From an uncultured Spirochaetota bacterium (GTDB lineage: Bacteria > Spirochaetota > UBA4802 > UBA5550): 64,000 bases of DNA. Positions 36,837-44,973 of the stretch are shown piece after piece (the first letter of the stretch is position 1; every line of letters starts with the position of its first letter). Made by a program: the position numbers and the translations under genes. A model generated the notes under the pieces. It was not told the origin of the DNA and did no database searches. It saw nothing but the letters and a program-made list of their open reading frames with translations. The stretch spans positions 62,001-126,000 of the forward strand of contig CALMRZ010000064.1 in assembly GCA_937872225.1 (NCBI GenBank), read 5' to 3'.

Positions 36837-38339
36837 ATGCCCGACAAAGAACGCATCGGCCTGATGAACGAGATATTCCGGAGCTCCGGCTTTGAACTGA
36901 CGCCGCGGCAGCTCGACCAGTTCGGCGCCTACTACGACCTCCTCGTCGACAGCAACGAGACCCTTGATCTCACCAGGATCACGGCCTTCGAGGACATAGT
37001 GGTCAAGCACTTCATCGACTCCCTCTACTTCACCGAATTCATAGAGCTTCCCTCGCCGATCATCGACATCGGCTCCGGCGCGGGCTTCCCGGGCATACCG
37101 CTGAAGATATATCTTCCCCGGCTGAAGATGATACTGTCGGAACCGAGGAAGAAGCGCGCGGCCTTCCTCGAGGATACGGCCCGCGCCCTCCGCCTTGGCG
37201 ACGTCGAGGTATATCCCCACATGGTGACGGAACGGTCCTTCTTCACGGTCGAAGGAGTCATAACCCGTGCCCTTGAATCCATCGACGACACCCTTACGAG
37301 GGTGAACCACTTCCTGCCGCTGGGCGGCCGGGTCATCTTCATGAAAGGCCCCGAGGCTGACCGGGACCTCGACGCCGTGACCGCCGGTAACATGAACGCC
37401 TACGCGCTGGAAACGGACCGCCGGTACCGCCTGCCCAATACCAGCTACGAGCGGCGCCTCATCGTCTACCGGAAGGAGCTGGCCGGCACGCGGAAGACCT
37501 ACTCGATCCTCAAGGACCTCAGGGCCACGGCCGGGACGGCCATAACCTCGGCGGAGAACAAAACCTTCAAGGAGCTGAAGAAACTGGGCGACGGCGGCGG
37601 CATACGGAAATCGGGCACCGTCCTGGTCTCGGGAAAGAAGATCATCGCCGAGCTGGCGGCCAGCGGCAGGATCCCGTCCCGCGAACTGATACTCCATGAC
37701 GGATATTCCGAGAATGACGAGGCCATCAACGCCCTTATAAGCAGGCACGAAGACGCGGGCACGCTCCTGGTCCTGAAAAAGGCCCTCTTCAACGAACTGG
37801 ACCTTTTCAACACCGGTGGGCCGCTCCTGGCGGTCCAGCCGCCGGAAATGCCCGAATGGAAAAAGGACATCATCCCGGGGTGCACGCTCCTGTTGCCCTT
37901 CCAGGACCCGGTCAACGTGGGATCGGTCATCCGCTCCGCGGTCGGTTTCAACGTGGGCAGGATTGTCATCTTGAAGGAGGCCGCCAATCCATACCATCCG
38001 AAATCGGTGCGGGCATCGGCAGGGGCCGTTTTCAGCGCCGTCATGGAACGGGGACCGTCGATCCGCGACCTGCCGTCCCTTCCGGGCGGCGGCGCGTCGT
38101 CCGTGGTCGCCCTTGACGCCGGGGGCGCGCCCCTTGACTCCTTCACCTTCCCCGAACGCTTTCTCCTTCTGCCGGGGGTCGAAGGCCCCGGCCTGCCGGA
38201 GGAATTAAAAAGGGAATCGGTTTCGATCCCCCTGAGCAGCGGTGTTGAATCGCTGAACGCGCCGGTGGCAGTGTCCATCGCGCTGTATGAGTGGAGCCGT
38301 CAGTCGCCCTCGAATTCCACCAGGGTGAAGACGCTGTAG
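36837..38339 (+). CDS. Fusion of 16S rRNA methyltransferase RsmG and a SpoU/TrmH-type RNA methyltransferase
   Basis: 500 residues from the ATG at 36837 (MPDKERIGLM). The first 215 residues are RsmG: NETLDLTRIT, VVKHFIDSLY, the SAM motif IIDIGSGAGFPGIPLK and FMKGPE; RsmG makes 7-methyl-G527 in 16S rRNA. Residues about 230-500 are a SPOUT methyltransferase with motif 1 NVGSVIRSAVGFNV, motif 2 (HPKSVRASAGAVFSAVM) and motif 3 (LPGVEGPGL, then SLNAPVAVSIALYEW), the trefoil-knot SAM site of rRNA or tRNA 2'-O-methyltransferases. The two halves read through without a stop or frameshift. The last 40 bases overlap the end of apt on the other strand. Confidence 0.9.
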   Translation: MPDKERIGLMNEIFRSSGFELTPRQLDQFGAYYDLLVDSNETLDLTRITAFEDIVVKHFIDSLYFTEFIELPSPIIDIGSGAGFPGIPLKIYLPRLKMILSEPRKKRAAFLEDTARALRLGDVEVYPHMVTERSFFTVEGVITRALESIDDTLTRVNHFLPLGGRVIFMKGPEADRDLDAVTAGNMNAYALETDRRYRLPNTSYERRLIVYRKELAGTRKTYSILKDLRATAGTAITSAENKTFKELKKLGDGGGIRKSGTVLVSGKKIIAELAASGRIPSRELILHDGYSENDEAINALISRHEDAGTLLVLKKALFNELDLFNTGGPLLAVQPPEMPEWKKDIIPGCTLLLPFQDPVNVGSVIRSAVGFNVGRIVILKEAANPYHPKSVRASAGAVFSAVMERGPSIRDLPSLPGGGASSVVALDAGGAPLDSFTFPERFLLLPGVEGPGLPEELKRESVSIPLSSGVESLNAPVAVSIALYEWSRQSPSNSTRVKTL

Positions 38340-38845
38340 CCCTGGCCCTCGATCTTTTTCCGGCCGCCGACGTCCGGCAGGTCGACGATGAAGGCGAGCT
38401 CGACCACTTCCCCGCCGAGCTTTTCCACCAGCTTTGCGCACGCCAGGGACGTCCCCCCCGTCGCCAGCAGGTCATCGATTATCAGGACCCTGTCGCCCTT
38501 CTTGACCGCGTCCACGTGGACCTCAAGGGTATCGGTTCCGTATTCGAGCTCGTATTCGTAGGAAACCTTCTTCGAAGGAAGCTTACCCTTTTTTCTGATC
38601 GGGACCAGGCCCTTGCGGAGCTCGTAGGCTATGGCCCCGCCGATGAGGAAGCCCCGCGCCTCGATGCCGGCGATGGAATCGATGTCATGCCGCGCATAGC
38701 GCCGGATAAAGGCGTCGATGCACATCCGGTATCCCTCTTTATCATGCAGGAGCGTCGTGATGTCCCTGAACTGGATACCCGCCTTGGGGAAATCGGGGAT
38801 GGTCCGTATTTTCGATTTGATGATTTCTTCAATTTTCTTGTTCAT
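38300..38845 (-). CDS. apt: Adenine phosphoribosyltransferase
   Basis: 181 residues with AAGGTC before the ATG. The PRPP-binding motif VLIIDDLLATGGTS (about 121-134) is intact, as are IPDFPKAGIQFRDIT near the N-terminus and EARGFLIGGAIAYEL. It salvages adenine to AMP. Its last 13 codons overlap the end of the convergent RsmG-SpoU gene, so each gene's 3' end is antisense to the other. Confidence 0.96.
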   Translation of the reverse strand: MNKKIEEIIKSKIRTIPDFPKAGIQFRDITTLLHDKEGYRMCIDAFIRRYARHDIDSIAGIEARGFLIGGAIAYELRKGLVPIRKKGKLPSKKVSYEYELEYGTDTLEVHVDAVKKGDRVLIIDDLLATGGTSLACAKLVEKLGGEVVELAFIVDLPDVGGRKKIEGQGYSVFTLVEFEGD

Positions 38846-38886
38846 TCAGACCTTCATGTTTCGTATTAATCATACAGCCAGCACCT

Positions 38887-38953
38887 TAAATCCCCCGGCG
38901 GGGGACTCCTGGGCCCTTCGTACTCAAGCACCCCGCCAAGGGGGCTGGGGGGC
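38887..38953. repeat. TAAATCCCCC-type repeat
   Basis: CTTAAATCCCCCGGCGGGGG begins the element and CAAGGGGGCTGGGGGGCC ends it; the G-rich and C-rich ends can pair. A similar arrangement, with TAAATCCCCC and CCATGGGGGGTTGGGGGG, occurs at 58053-58150. Confidence 0.5.
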
Positions 38954-38970
38954 CTTGTTAAATCAGTTCA

Positions 38971-40341
38971 CTAAAACTTCACTTCCGCCTTGATGTACAC
39001 GTTATTGTTGGGCGTCGGGTCCTTTTTGGTTATATCATGGAAGCCCAGGTACGGGCCCGCCTGGTAGCGTATCGTTTCATAGTACAGGACCATCCTGAAA
39101 TACTGGCTGAACTGGTAGCCGACGCCGCCTCCCAGCACCAGGGTCACATGGGCCTGCCTCATGTTGCCGGCCAGGCTCGAGAACTCCTTGCCCCAGGAGG
39201 CGCGTCCCAGAATCAGCACGCCGGCCGGCGTGACGGCGCCCAGGTTGACGTTGAACCACGCGTCTATCAGGTAGTACTTGAGCTTGTGCCGGACGGACAT
39301 GTTCACGAAGTAGGGAGCCAGGGCGGCATCGTACCAGTAGGATCTGGAATTCTGCATTTCAGGCATGAAGAAGTTCAGGCCCAGCTTGAGGACATCGCTG
39401 TACCACGCGGCGCCGACGCCGTAATAGCCCCGCCGCTCAACGCCCCGGTAAATAATCGACGTCGTGCCCGAGCCGTCTATCTTGTTTTTGTTGGTATCTT
39501 CCCACCGTCCGTAAAAATTCACGTAGAGTTCCTTGATATAATCAACGGGGTTGACGGAAACCAGGAGGGTATGTGCTTTGCCGCCGTAACGTTCGTTGTT
39601 GTCGGATTTCGCGCCCTCGCCGTTGGTGATCGCATACTCCAGGCTGACAAGGTTAAAGAGGCTCAGAGAAACCAGGCCGCCAAGGTCGGCGGAATCGTCG
39701 AAGCTTTTGCCGTTGAGGACCAGCTTGGAATTGTTGAGGTAATTGGGCCCGATCCAGCGCAGGTCGCTCAGCTTGTCCGTTATGCCGATGACCGGGGTCG
39801 CGATCTTCCCCAATTGGGCCTTCACGATCACGGGCCCCACCGGCGTGGCAAAGTTCTTGTAAAGCTGAACAAAGCCGTATTTAAGGAAAATCAGGTCGGC
39901 GGTGGAGGTGTCGATGTCGGTGGTGATCTTCAGGCTGAATATATCCCCCAGCTGCTTCTTAATGGTGAGATAGCACCGCTGCATGCGGAAGGTGTTCTCG
40001 TTTTTCTTGTAATTGTAGCGCTCAACCGGCGTCAGGTCCGTTGGATCGCCGGAAAGATAATAGGCGTCGGTTAGAACTCCCCAGCGGGCGACCTTGCCCC
40101 AGGTCGTGCTTCCCGTGTACTTGAAGCCGCTGAAATAGGCCCATTCCAGGTACATGAGGGCGGACAGGTCGACATAGAGTTTGCTCGGGTCTTTTTCACC
40201 GGCATCGGCCTTTTTCTCCGCATCAACAGCCTGCTGTTTGTCCTTATCGGGCTTCGGTTTATCGGCCTTTTCCTGCGACAGGGCCGGCAGTGCCGATATC
40301 AGAAACGCAACGGAAACCAATAAGCCCACAATCCTTTTCAT
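38971..40341 (-). CDS. Outer-membrane porin, possibly phosphate-selective (OprP-like)
   Basis: 456 residues from the ATG at 40341 with GGAGGACAT before it. A signal peptide (MKRIVGLLVSVAFLISALPALS) is followed by a short charged region rich in Lys and Asp (EKADKPKPDKDK), then strand-like segments and a C-terminal aromatic residue (...AEVKF). The pattern of long strands with loops (RMQRCYLTIKK, KITTDIDT) resembles OprP/OprO porins by eye, but the family call is tentative. It is divergent from htrA. Confidence 0.7.
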   Translation of the reverse strand: MKRIVGLLVSVAFLISALPALSQEKADKPKPDKDKQQAVDAEKKADAGEKDPSKLYVDLSALMYLEWAYFSGFKYTGSTTWGKVARWGVLTDAYYLSGDPTDLTPVERYNYKKNENTFRMQRCYLTIKKQLGDIFSLKITTDIDTSTADLIFLKYGFVQLYKNFATPVGPVIVKAQLGKIATPVIGITDKLSDLRWIGPNYLNNSKLVLNGKSFDDSADLGGLVSLSLFNLVSLEYAITNGEGAKSDNNERYGGKAHTLLVSVNPVDYIKELYVNFYGRWEDTNKNKIDGSGTTSIIYRGVERRGYYGVGAAWYSDVLKLGLNFFMPEMQNSRSYWYDAALAPYFVNMSVRHKLKYYLIDAWFNVNLGAVTPAGVLILGRASWGKEFSSLAGNMRQAHVTLVLGGGVGYQFSQYFRMVLYYETIRYQAGPYLGFHDITKKDPTPNNNVYIKAEVKF

Positions 40342-40682
40342 ATATGTCCTCCCCGAATAGCTCATTCCGAATTAGTAATTAATGACTGGCAGTAACGCGC
40401 ATCGCCTTTATCCTGCTAACATTGCGCGAATCAATCATTTAATGCATGTCTTTTTTTTTCAAGCAGGAAACACCTCAAAATTCAATATCTTTAAAAATAT
40501 GCTGCGACCATGCCGGGAATGCACACGCACAATCCGCTTCAACCATGGTCAGTCAAAGGATCACGCAGGGATGAAAAACCAATTTATTTGTATCGCATGA
40601 AAAAATTGTTGTAACATTATTTCCAATACTATAACAGATCGTATCGTCATTAAACGCGCCGCATGCAGCAAGGGAGAACACC
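40342..40682. other. Divergent promoter region between porin and htrA
   Basis: 341 bases with no gene. The half next to the porin contains mixed sequence; the half next to htrA is AT-rich and holds an AGGGAGA ribosome-binding site before the ATG at 40683. No palindromic operator stands out. Confidence 0.4.
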
Positions 40683-41801
40683 ATGATAAAACACCGTCTG
40701 CCTGCCGTCCTGGCTGGAGTCGCAATCGCATCCGGAGCCTTGGGCGCCGAACTCTTTCCGGGCGAACCCGCCAGGGTGTCCCCGCTGAAAAAGCATAACC
40801 AGAATTCACCGGTCTACGAGCTGCAGAAAACATTCCAGAACATTTACGAGCAGTATAAAAACAGCGTCGTCTTCATCAGCACGGAGAAAACGGTCAATAC
40901 CGCGCGCCGGGACCCCTTCATGGACGACCCCTTTTTCAGGGAATTCTTCGGCAGGCGGCAGCCTGCCCCGGACACGCAGAAGCGCCGCGGCCTCGGGACC
41001 GGCTTCATCATATCTGAAAGCGGGTATATCTGCACCAACCACCACGTTGTCGCCGCCATGGACTCGGTCACGGTCCGCGTCAACAACAAGGACTACACCG
41101 CGACCCTGGTCGGTTCAGACCAGCTGACCGACATCGCCCTCCTCAAGATCAACGACAGCGGCAGGTTCACGCCGGTCTACTTCGGCAACTCGGACAGCGT
41201 TAAGGTCGGCGACATGGCCATTGCCATCGGCAACCCCTTCGGCCTGGACAAGACCATAACCACGGGCGTGATCAGCGCGACGGGCCGCCATGTATACAAC
41301 GACATGGGGGTCTCCCACATCCAGACCGACGCTTCCATCAACCCGGGAAACAGCGGCGGCCCCCTCATCAACATCGACGGCGAGGTCATCGGCGTCAATC
41401 GCATGATCTATTCCAGCACCGGCGGCAGTCTGGGGATCGGCTTCGCCATACCGATCAACACGGCCAGGGACACCCTGATACAGCTACAGAAATATGGGAA
41501 GGTGAAGCGCGGCTACATCGGGGTCCAGATATCGCCCCTCACCCCGGAATTCGCCAGGGAGCTCGGGCTTCAGAAACCCGAGGGGGCCCTGGTGGGCGCC
41601 GTTGAAAAGGACGGACCGGCTGAAAAGGCGGGACTCAGAATCAGGGACGTCATCACCCGGATAGACGGGAAGGCTGTGCGAGACTTCAACGACCTGCTGG
41701 GCATCGTCAGCAGGTCGGGAATAGGAAGGAACATCCAGATCACGGTCTGGCGGGATAAAAGCGAAATCAACGTGTGGGTTACGGTACAAGAGCGGCCGTA
41801 A
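40683..41801 (+). CDS. HtrA/DegP-like periplasmic serine protease (S1C)
   Basis: 372 residues. An N-terminal hydrophobic segment (about 8-22) acts as a signal peptide or anchor. The catalytic triad is visible: His about 118 in CTNHHVV, Asp about 149 in LTDIALLKI and Ser about 225 in NPGNSGGPLIN. One PDZ domain (about 275-370, with RGYIGVQIS and KAGLRIRDVI) follows, so it is of the single-PDZ DegS-like type. The role is degradation of misfolded envelope proteins or regulated signalling. It is bounded by the convergent TPR gene. Confidence 0.95.
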   Translation: MIKHRLPAVLAGVAIASGALGAELFPGEPARVSPLKKHNQNSPVYELQKTFQNIYEQYKNSVVFISTEKTVNTARRDPFMDDPFFREFFGRRQPAPDTQKRRGLGTGFIISESGYICTNHHVVAAMDSVTVRVNNKDYTATLVGSDQLTDIALLKINDSGRFTPVYFGNSDSVKVGDMAIAIGNPFGLDKTITTGVISATGRHVYNDMGVSHIQTDASINPGNSGGPLINIDGEVIGVNRMIYSSTGGSLGIGFAIPINTARDTLIQLQKYGKVKRGYIGVQISPLTPEFARELGLQKPEGALVGAVEKDGPAEKAGLRIRDVITRIDGKAVRDFNDLLGIVSRSGIGRNIQITVWRDKSEINVWVTVQERP

Positions 41802-41812
41802 GGCGGGGGAAC

Positions 41813-43045
41813 TCAGAGTTCCCCCACGTTCTCATAATCGGCTTCATCATGGGCGGGTCTGCCGGTCATGGCCCTGTCATCCGGCGTCCCTTCCCGTTCG
41901 GGACCTGATGACGTGCCCCCCTTCTTCCTCCCTTCCGGTTTCACTTCTTCCTCTTCGGCATCGGGGATCATCCTGTTCTGTATGCGGTAGAGCATCTCCT
42001 GCGTGCTCATGCTTTTCCATTTTTTCGCCGTGTCGATATTGGCGCCGCGGGGATAGTTGTTGATGTAAATCTGGAACTCCCTGGCGGCGAGGTCGAATTT
42101 CTTCATCAGGAAATAGGCGTATCCCTTCCTGATGCGGGCGGCCTCGTCCTTGCCGCTGTCGTAGTTGTTCAGGACCCTGTCGTAATAATTGATGGCGGAG
42201 CCGTACCGGTGCATGGCAAAGTAGCACTGGCCGATCCAGTACAGGCTGTTTTCCGTGAAGCCGCTCTCCGGGAAATGGCTCAGGACCCTTTTAAAATAGG
42301 AAATGGCCGCGGTATACCTGCCGGCGCGGTAGTTCTGATGGCCGGACTGGTACACCTGGTGAAGATAGGCGCTCTTGACGTCATCCGCGTACTGGCTGAA
42401 ATTGCCGTAATACTTGAGGTAGTATTCATACAGGTTGTACGCCATGTCGTCTTCTCCCAGGCGCTTGTACGCCCGCGCCTTGCCCAGCAGCGCCTCCTCG
42501 TTTTCCCCGTTCTCGGTCAGGGCTATGTCGAACATCCGCTTCGATTTCTCAAGCTCCCTCATCTGCAGGTAGGTGTGGCCCAGCTCCGTGTAGACCCTGC
42601 TCCTGAAGTCGCGGTTTTCGGAATGATGGAGCAGGCCCATCAGATCGTAGATGCCCTCCTCGGTGTACCGCTTCATTACCTTGAGGCGGGCGATCCTTGC
42701 CTTGATCTCCCGGGCGAACCCCTCGTCAATGTTCCTGGCGTTCTTCAGGATATACACGTACTTGAGGTACGCGAGACGGTTCAGGTTCATTTTCTCATAG
42801 GCCTGGGCTATGTTGAAGTATGCCTCGGATTCGGCCCTGGTGCCTGGATAGCGGGCGATCACCTTCGAAAAGATATTTATCGAGTCATTGACCGCTTCCC
42901 GCGACCCCCGTTCATAAATCAGCTTACCCTCGGTGAGGAGTTCCTGCGCTTCGCGCTCGTGCCTGACAAAGCGGTCATAATAGGCGAAAACGCCTATTCC
43001 CACGACAACCAGCACCGCGCCCACTACTATCCCTTGTTTCATCAT
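41813..43045 (-). CDS. Membrane-anchored tetratricopeptide-repeat protein
   Basis: 410 residues from the ATG pair at 43045/43042; GAGGG sits just upstream. One membrane helix (MMKQGIVVGAVLVVVGIGVFAYY in part) is followed by at least six TPR-type repeats, for example TRAESEAYFNIAQAYEKM, RSRVYTELGHTYLQM and AISYFKRVLSHFPESGFTENSLYWIGQCYF. A Glu/Lys-rich tail (EEEEVKPEGRKKGG) ends it. The region is similar to YbgF/BamD-like envelope scaffold proteins. It is 25 bases downstream of the fibronectin-like gene, so the two are co-expressed. Confidence 0.85.
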   Translation of the reverse strand: MMKQGIVVGAVLVVVGIGVFAYYDRFVRHEREAQELLTEGKLIYERGSREAVNDSINIFSKVIARYPGTRAESEAYFNIAQAYEKMNLNRLAYLKYVYILKNARNIDEGFAREIKARIARLKVMKRYTEEGIYDLMGLLHHSENRDFRSRVYTELGHTYLQMRELEKSKRMFDIALTENGENEEALLGKARAYKRLGEDDMAYNLYEYYLKYYGNFSQYADDVKSAYLHQVYQSGHQNYRAGRYTAAISYFKRVLSHFPESGFTENSLYWIGQCYFAMHRYGSAINYYDRVLNNYDSGKDEAARIRKGYAYFLMKKFDLAAREFQIYINNYPRGANIDTAKKWKSMSTQEMLYRIQNRMIPDAEEEEVKPEGRKKGGTSSGPEREGTPDDRAMTGRPAHDEADYENVGEL

Positions 43046-43070
43046 ATGCCCTCGATTAGTATTCCTTGTA

Positions 43071-44507
43071 TTAATGGTTCCTGATACGCGCCAGAGCGAA
43101 GGCGGTCCAGAAATCCGCGTCTTTCGGAAAATATTTCTTAACGTCGGCAAGAAGCAGGAAGTCCAGCGACCTGCGGTATCGTCCCAGCTCGATATGGGAC
43201 CTTCCGATAAAAAGCCTTCCCTTCGCCACCGCCGTCTCATCGGCGCCGGCCTCGATAAAATCGGACAATTCCTTGATCGCCTCCTTGTACCTGCTCCGGA
43301 AGAACGTCCTCTTGAGAATGCGGTCGATATCGTCAGGTTCGGCGGTCTCGATCTTTTCTTTTTTCCTTTCTGTCTTCTGTTTCTTTTCTTCCTTTATTCT
43401 GACAACAACAGCGGTCCGGGTTATGTTAACGCCGGGGACCAGCTCGTGAGACGACAGGTCCGTGCCCGCCCCGGGGAGCAGGCCGTAAAAATAACGCCCC
43501 GGCGGCACCGCCGCGTCCCTGTAGCTGCCGTCGCTGATATTGACCGTGCGGAGCACCTCGCTGCTGGCGACTTCGCTCCCGTTCCTGTGCTGTCTCTCGG
43601 ACCTGAAAAGCCGGAAATTAGCGTCGCCGGGACCGGTGAAGTCCCACGTGACAAGGACGCCGCCCTCTTCCGGACTGGCGCCGATCGTCCTGATTTTGTT
43701 CTCTTCGACCTTGCGCGCGGTGACCATGGCCCCGGTCGTGGTGTAGTTCCTGTCCGGCATAAGGGTCATATTGTCCTTCCCCTTGAGGGCCTTCACGGTG
43801 ACCGCGTAGAAATAGGGGACATCGGTCGCTATCCCTTCATCGATGTATTCGCTTATATCAACCAGGGTATCGAGCTTCTCCGATTCCTTGAGACGCTCAG
43901 CGGTGTTGATCACCTGCCTGGACCGGTACACGGTGTAAAAAAGCGCCGTTTTATCCGCCCTGTCCCAGGTCAGGCGCACCTTGAGGTCCTGCGTCTCGAT
44001 GGCGCGTATATTGGACACCATGGGAAGCTGCTCTTCCGCTCCGATAACAAGGGGGGAAGTCATGAAATTGGAACCGGCCCGCAGATCGATGGCATTGCCC
44101 GTGATGCCGGCCTTCGACAGTACCACGTAATAATGGCTGCCGGGTGTGCATTCGGGATCCAGTATCGAGTTTTTTTCCGCCCCCTTCACCGTCTGGACCA
44201 CCCGCGCCTTGTGGACTTTTTCGGCCGTGTCTATGACCTCGCTTGACGCGGCCACGACATATTCCCCCGTCATTTTCGGGGCCAGGTCCCAGGTGACCCT
44301 GATGGCGCATTTTGATCCTTCGGCCTCCTGGACCATTTCGGCCTTAATGTTCATCGCTATATCGGATACCTTCTTTTCCTCAACGGGCTTTTTTTCCTCT
44401 TCTTCATCCGCTAAGAACTGGGAATAAAGGCTCACCCCTCCGGTGAGGCTTATCAGAATAACAACAGGCGCGAGCCACATCAGTTTCAGTATCTTTTTCT
44501 TACCCAT
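43071..44507 (-). CDS. Secreted protein with fibronectin type III-like modules and a C-terminal TPR
   Basis: 478 residues from the ATG at 44507 with AAGGGGAA upstream. Membrane or signal segment MWLAPVVILISLTGGVSLYS near the N-terminus, a charged linker (DEEEEKKPVEEKK), then three FN3-like modules (about 50-150, 150-250 and 250-350) with repeated (V/R)LTWD and YTVYRS patterns, a Lys/Glu-rich linker (EEKKQKTERKKEK) and a TPR at about 390-478. FN3 and TPR modules both bind proteins, which suggests an envelope scaffold that partners the TPR protein encoded 25 bases later. No enzymatic motif. Confidence 0.8.
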   Translation of the reverse strand: MGKKKILKLMWLAPVVILISLTGGVSLYSQFLADEEEEKKPVEEKKVSDIAMNIKAEMVQEAEGSKCAIRVTWDLAPKMTGEYVVAASSEVIDTAEKVHKARVVQTVKGAEKNSILDPECTPGSHYYVVLSKAGITGNAIDLRAGSNFMTSPLVIGAEEQLPMVSNIRAIETQDLKVRLTWDRADKTALFYTVYRSRQVINTAERLKESEKLDTLVDISEYIDEGIATDVPYFYAVTVKALKGKDNMTLMPDRNYTTTGAMVTARKVEENKIRTIGASPEEGGVLVTWDFTGPGDANFRLFRSERQHRNGSEVASSEVLRTVNISDGSYRDAAVPPGRYFYGLLPGAGTDLSSHELVPGVNITRTAVVVRIKEEKKQKTERKKEKIETAEPDDIDRILKRTFFRSRYKEAIKELSDFIEAGADETAVAKGRLFIGRSHIELGRYRRSLDFLLLADVKKYFPKDADFWTAFALARIRNH

Positions 44508-44973
44508 TGATGTATTCCCCTTGGCTATAATTTGACCGGCCATCATCTTTCTGAAGATAAAGACCGGGGGCTTTGGTTTCCGGTTTAGCATTAATCCGGG
44601 GCAAAACGCCGGTTTTGCGGCAGGATTAATATACTATTTTTTATATTTTCGGGAAAAAAAATATATATCTTTATATTTTTATTTGTATTCTTATGTCCAA
44701 AAAGGGCAATGGAATAGTGATCTCGTGGAGGCGCAGAGGCGCAGAAAATTACATTCTGAAGGCGTTGCTTGTCATGACTTGTCATTTCGAACCCCGGAGG
44801 GGTGAGAAATCTTTCCCGGCGGTGAGGTCAGGATTTCTCAGTCGCCCGCGCTTTTTCGAAATGACAGTTCTGCGCCCCTGCGTCTCTGCGAAAATTATTG
44901 TATTTAATGACAAAGTTAATGATTATCCATACTATTTTCATTATTTATTAATTATACGGGTTTTAAAGAAAAA
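44508..44973. other. Intergenic region holding a nested inverted repeat
   Basis: 466 bases. Left part: AT-rich leader of the fibronectin-like gene. Middle: composite inverted repeat 44727-44890. Right: AT-rich promoter region of the rel gene. No small gene or RNA is recognised. Confidence 0.5.
44727..44890. repeat. Nested inverted repeat (MITE-like)
   Basis: Outer arms: GGAGGCGCAGAGGCGCAGA (44727-44745) and its near-complement in 44869-44890 (16 of 18 aligned bases). Inner arms: TGTCATTTCGAA (44780-44791) and TTCGAAATGACA (44855-44866), perfect; then GAGAAATC (44804-44811) against GATTTCTC (44832-44839). A related outer-arm sequence occurs at 30761-30787. No coding sequence inside. Confidence 0.65.

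Noticed and set aside
36726-37997. 423-codon open frame antisense to the RsmG-SpoU gene
   Set aside because: The opposite strand encodes a clear methyltransferase fusion. This frame is low-complexity and has no motif.
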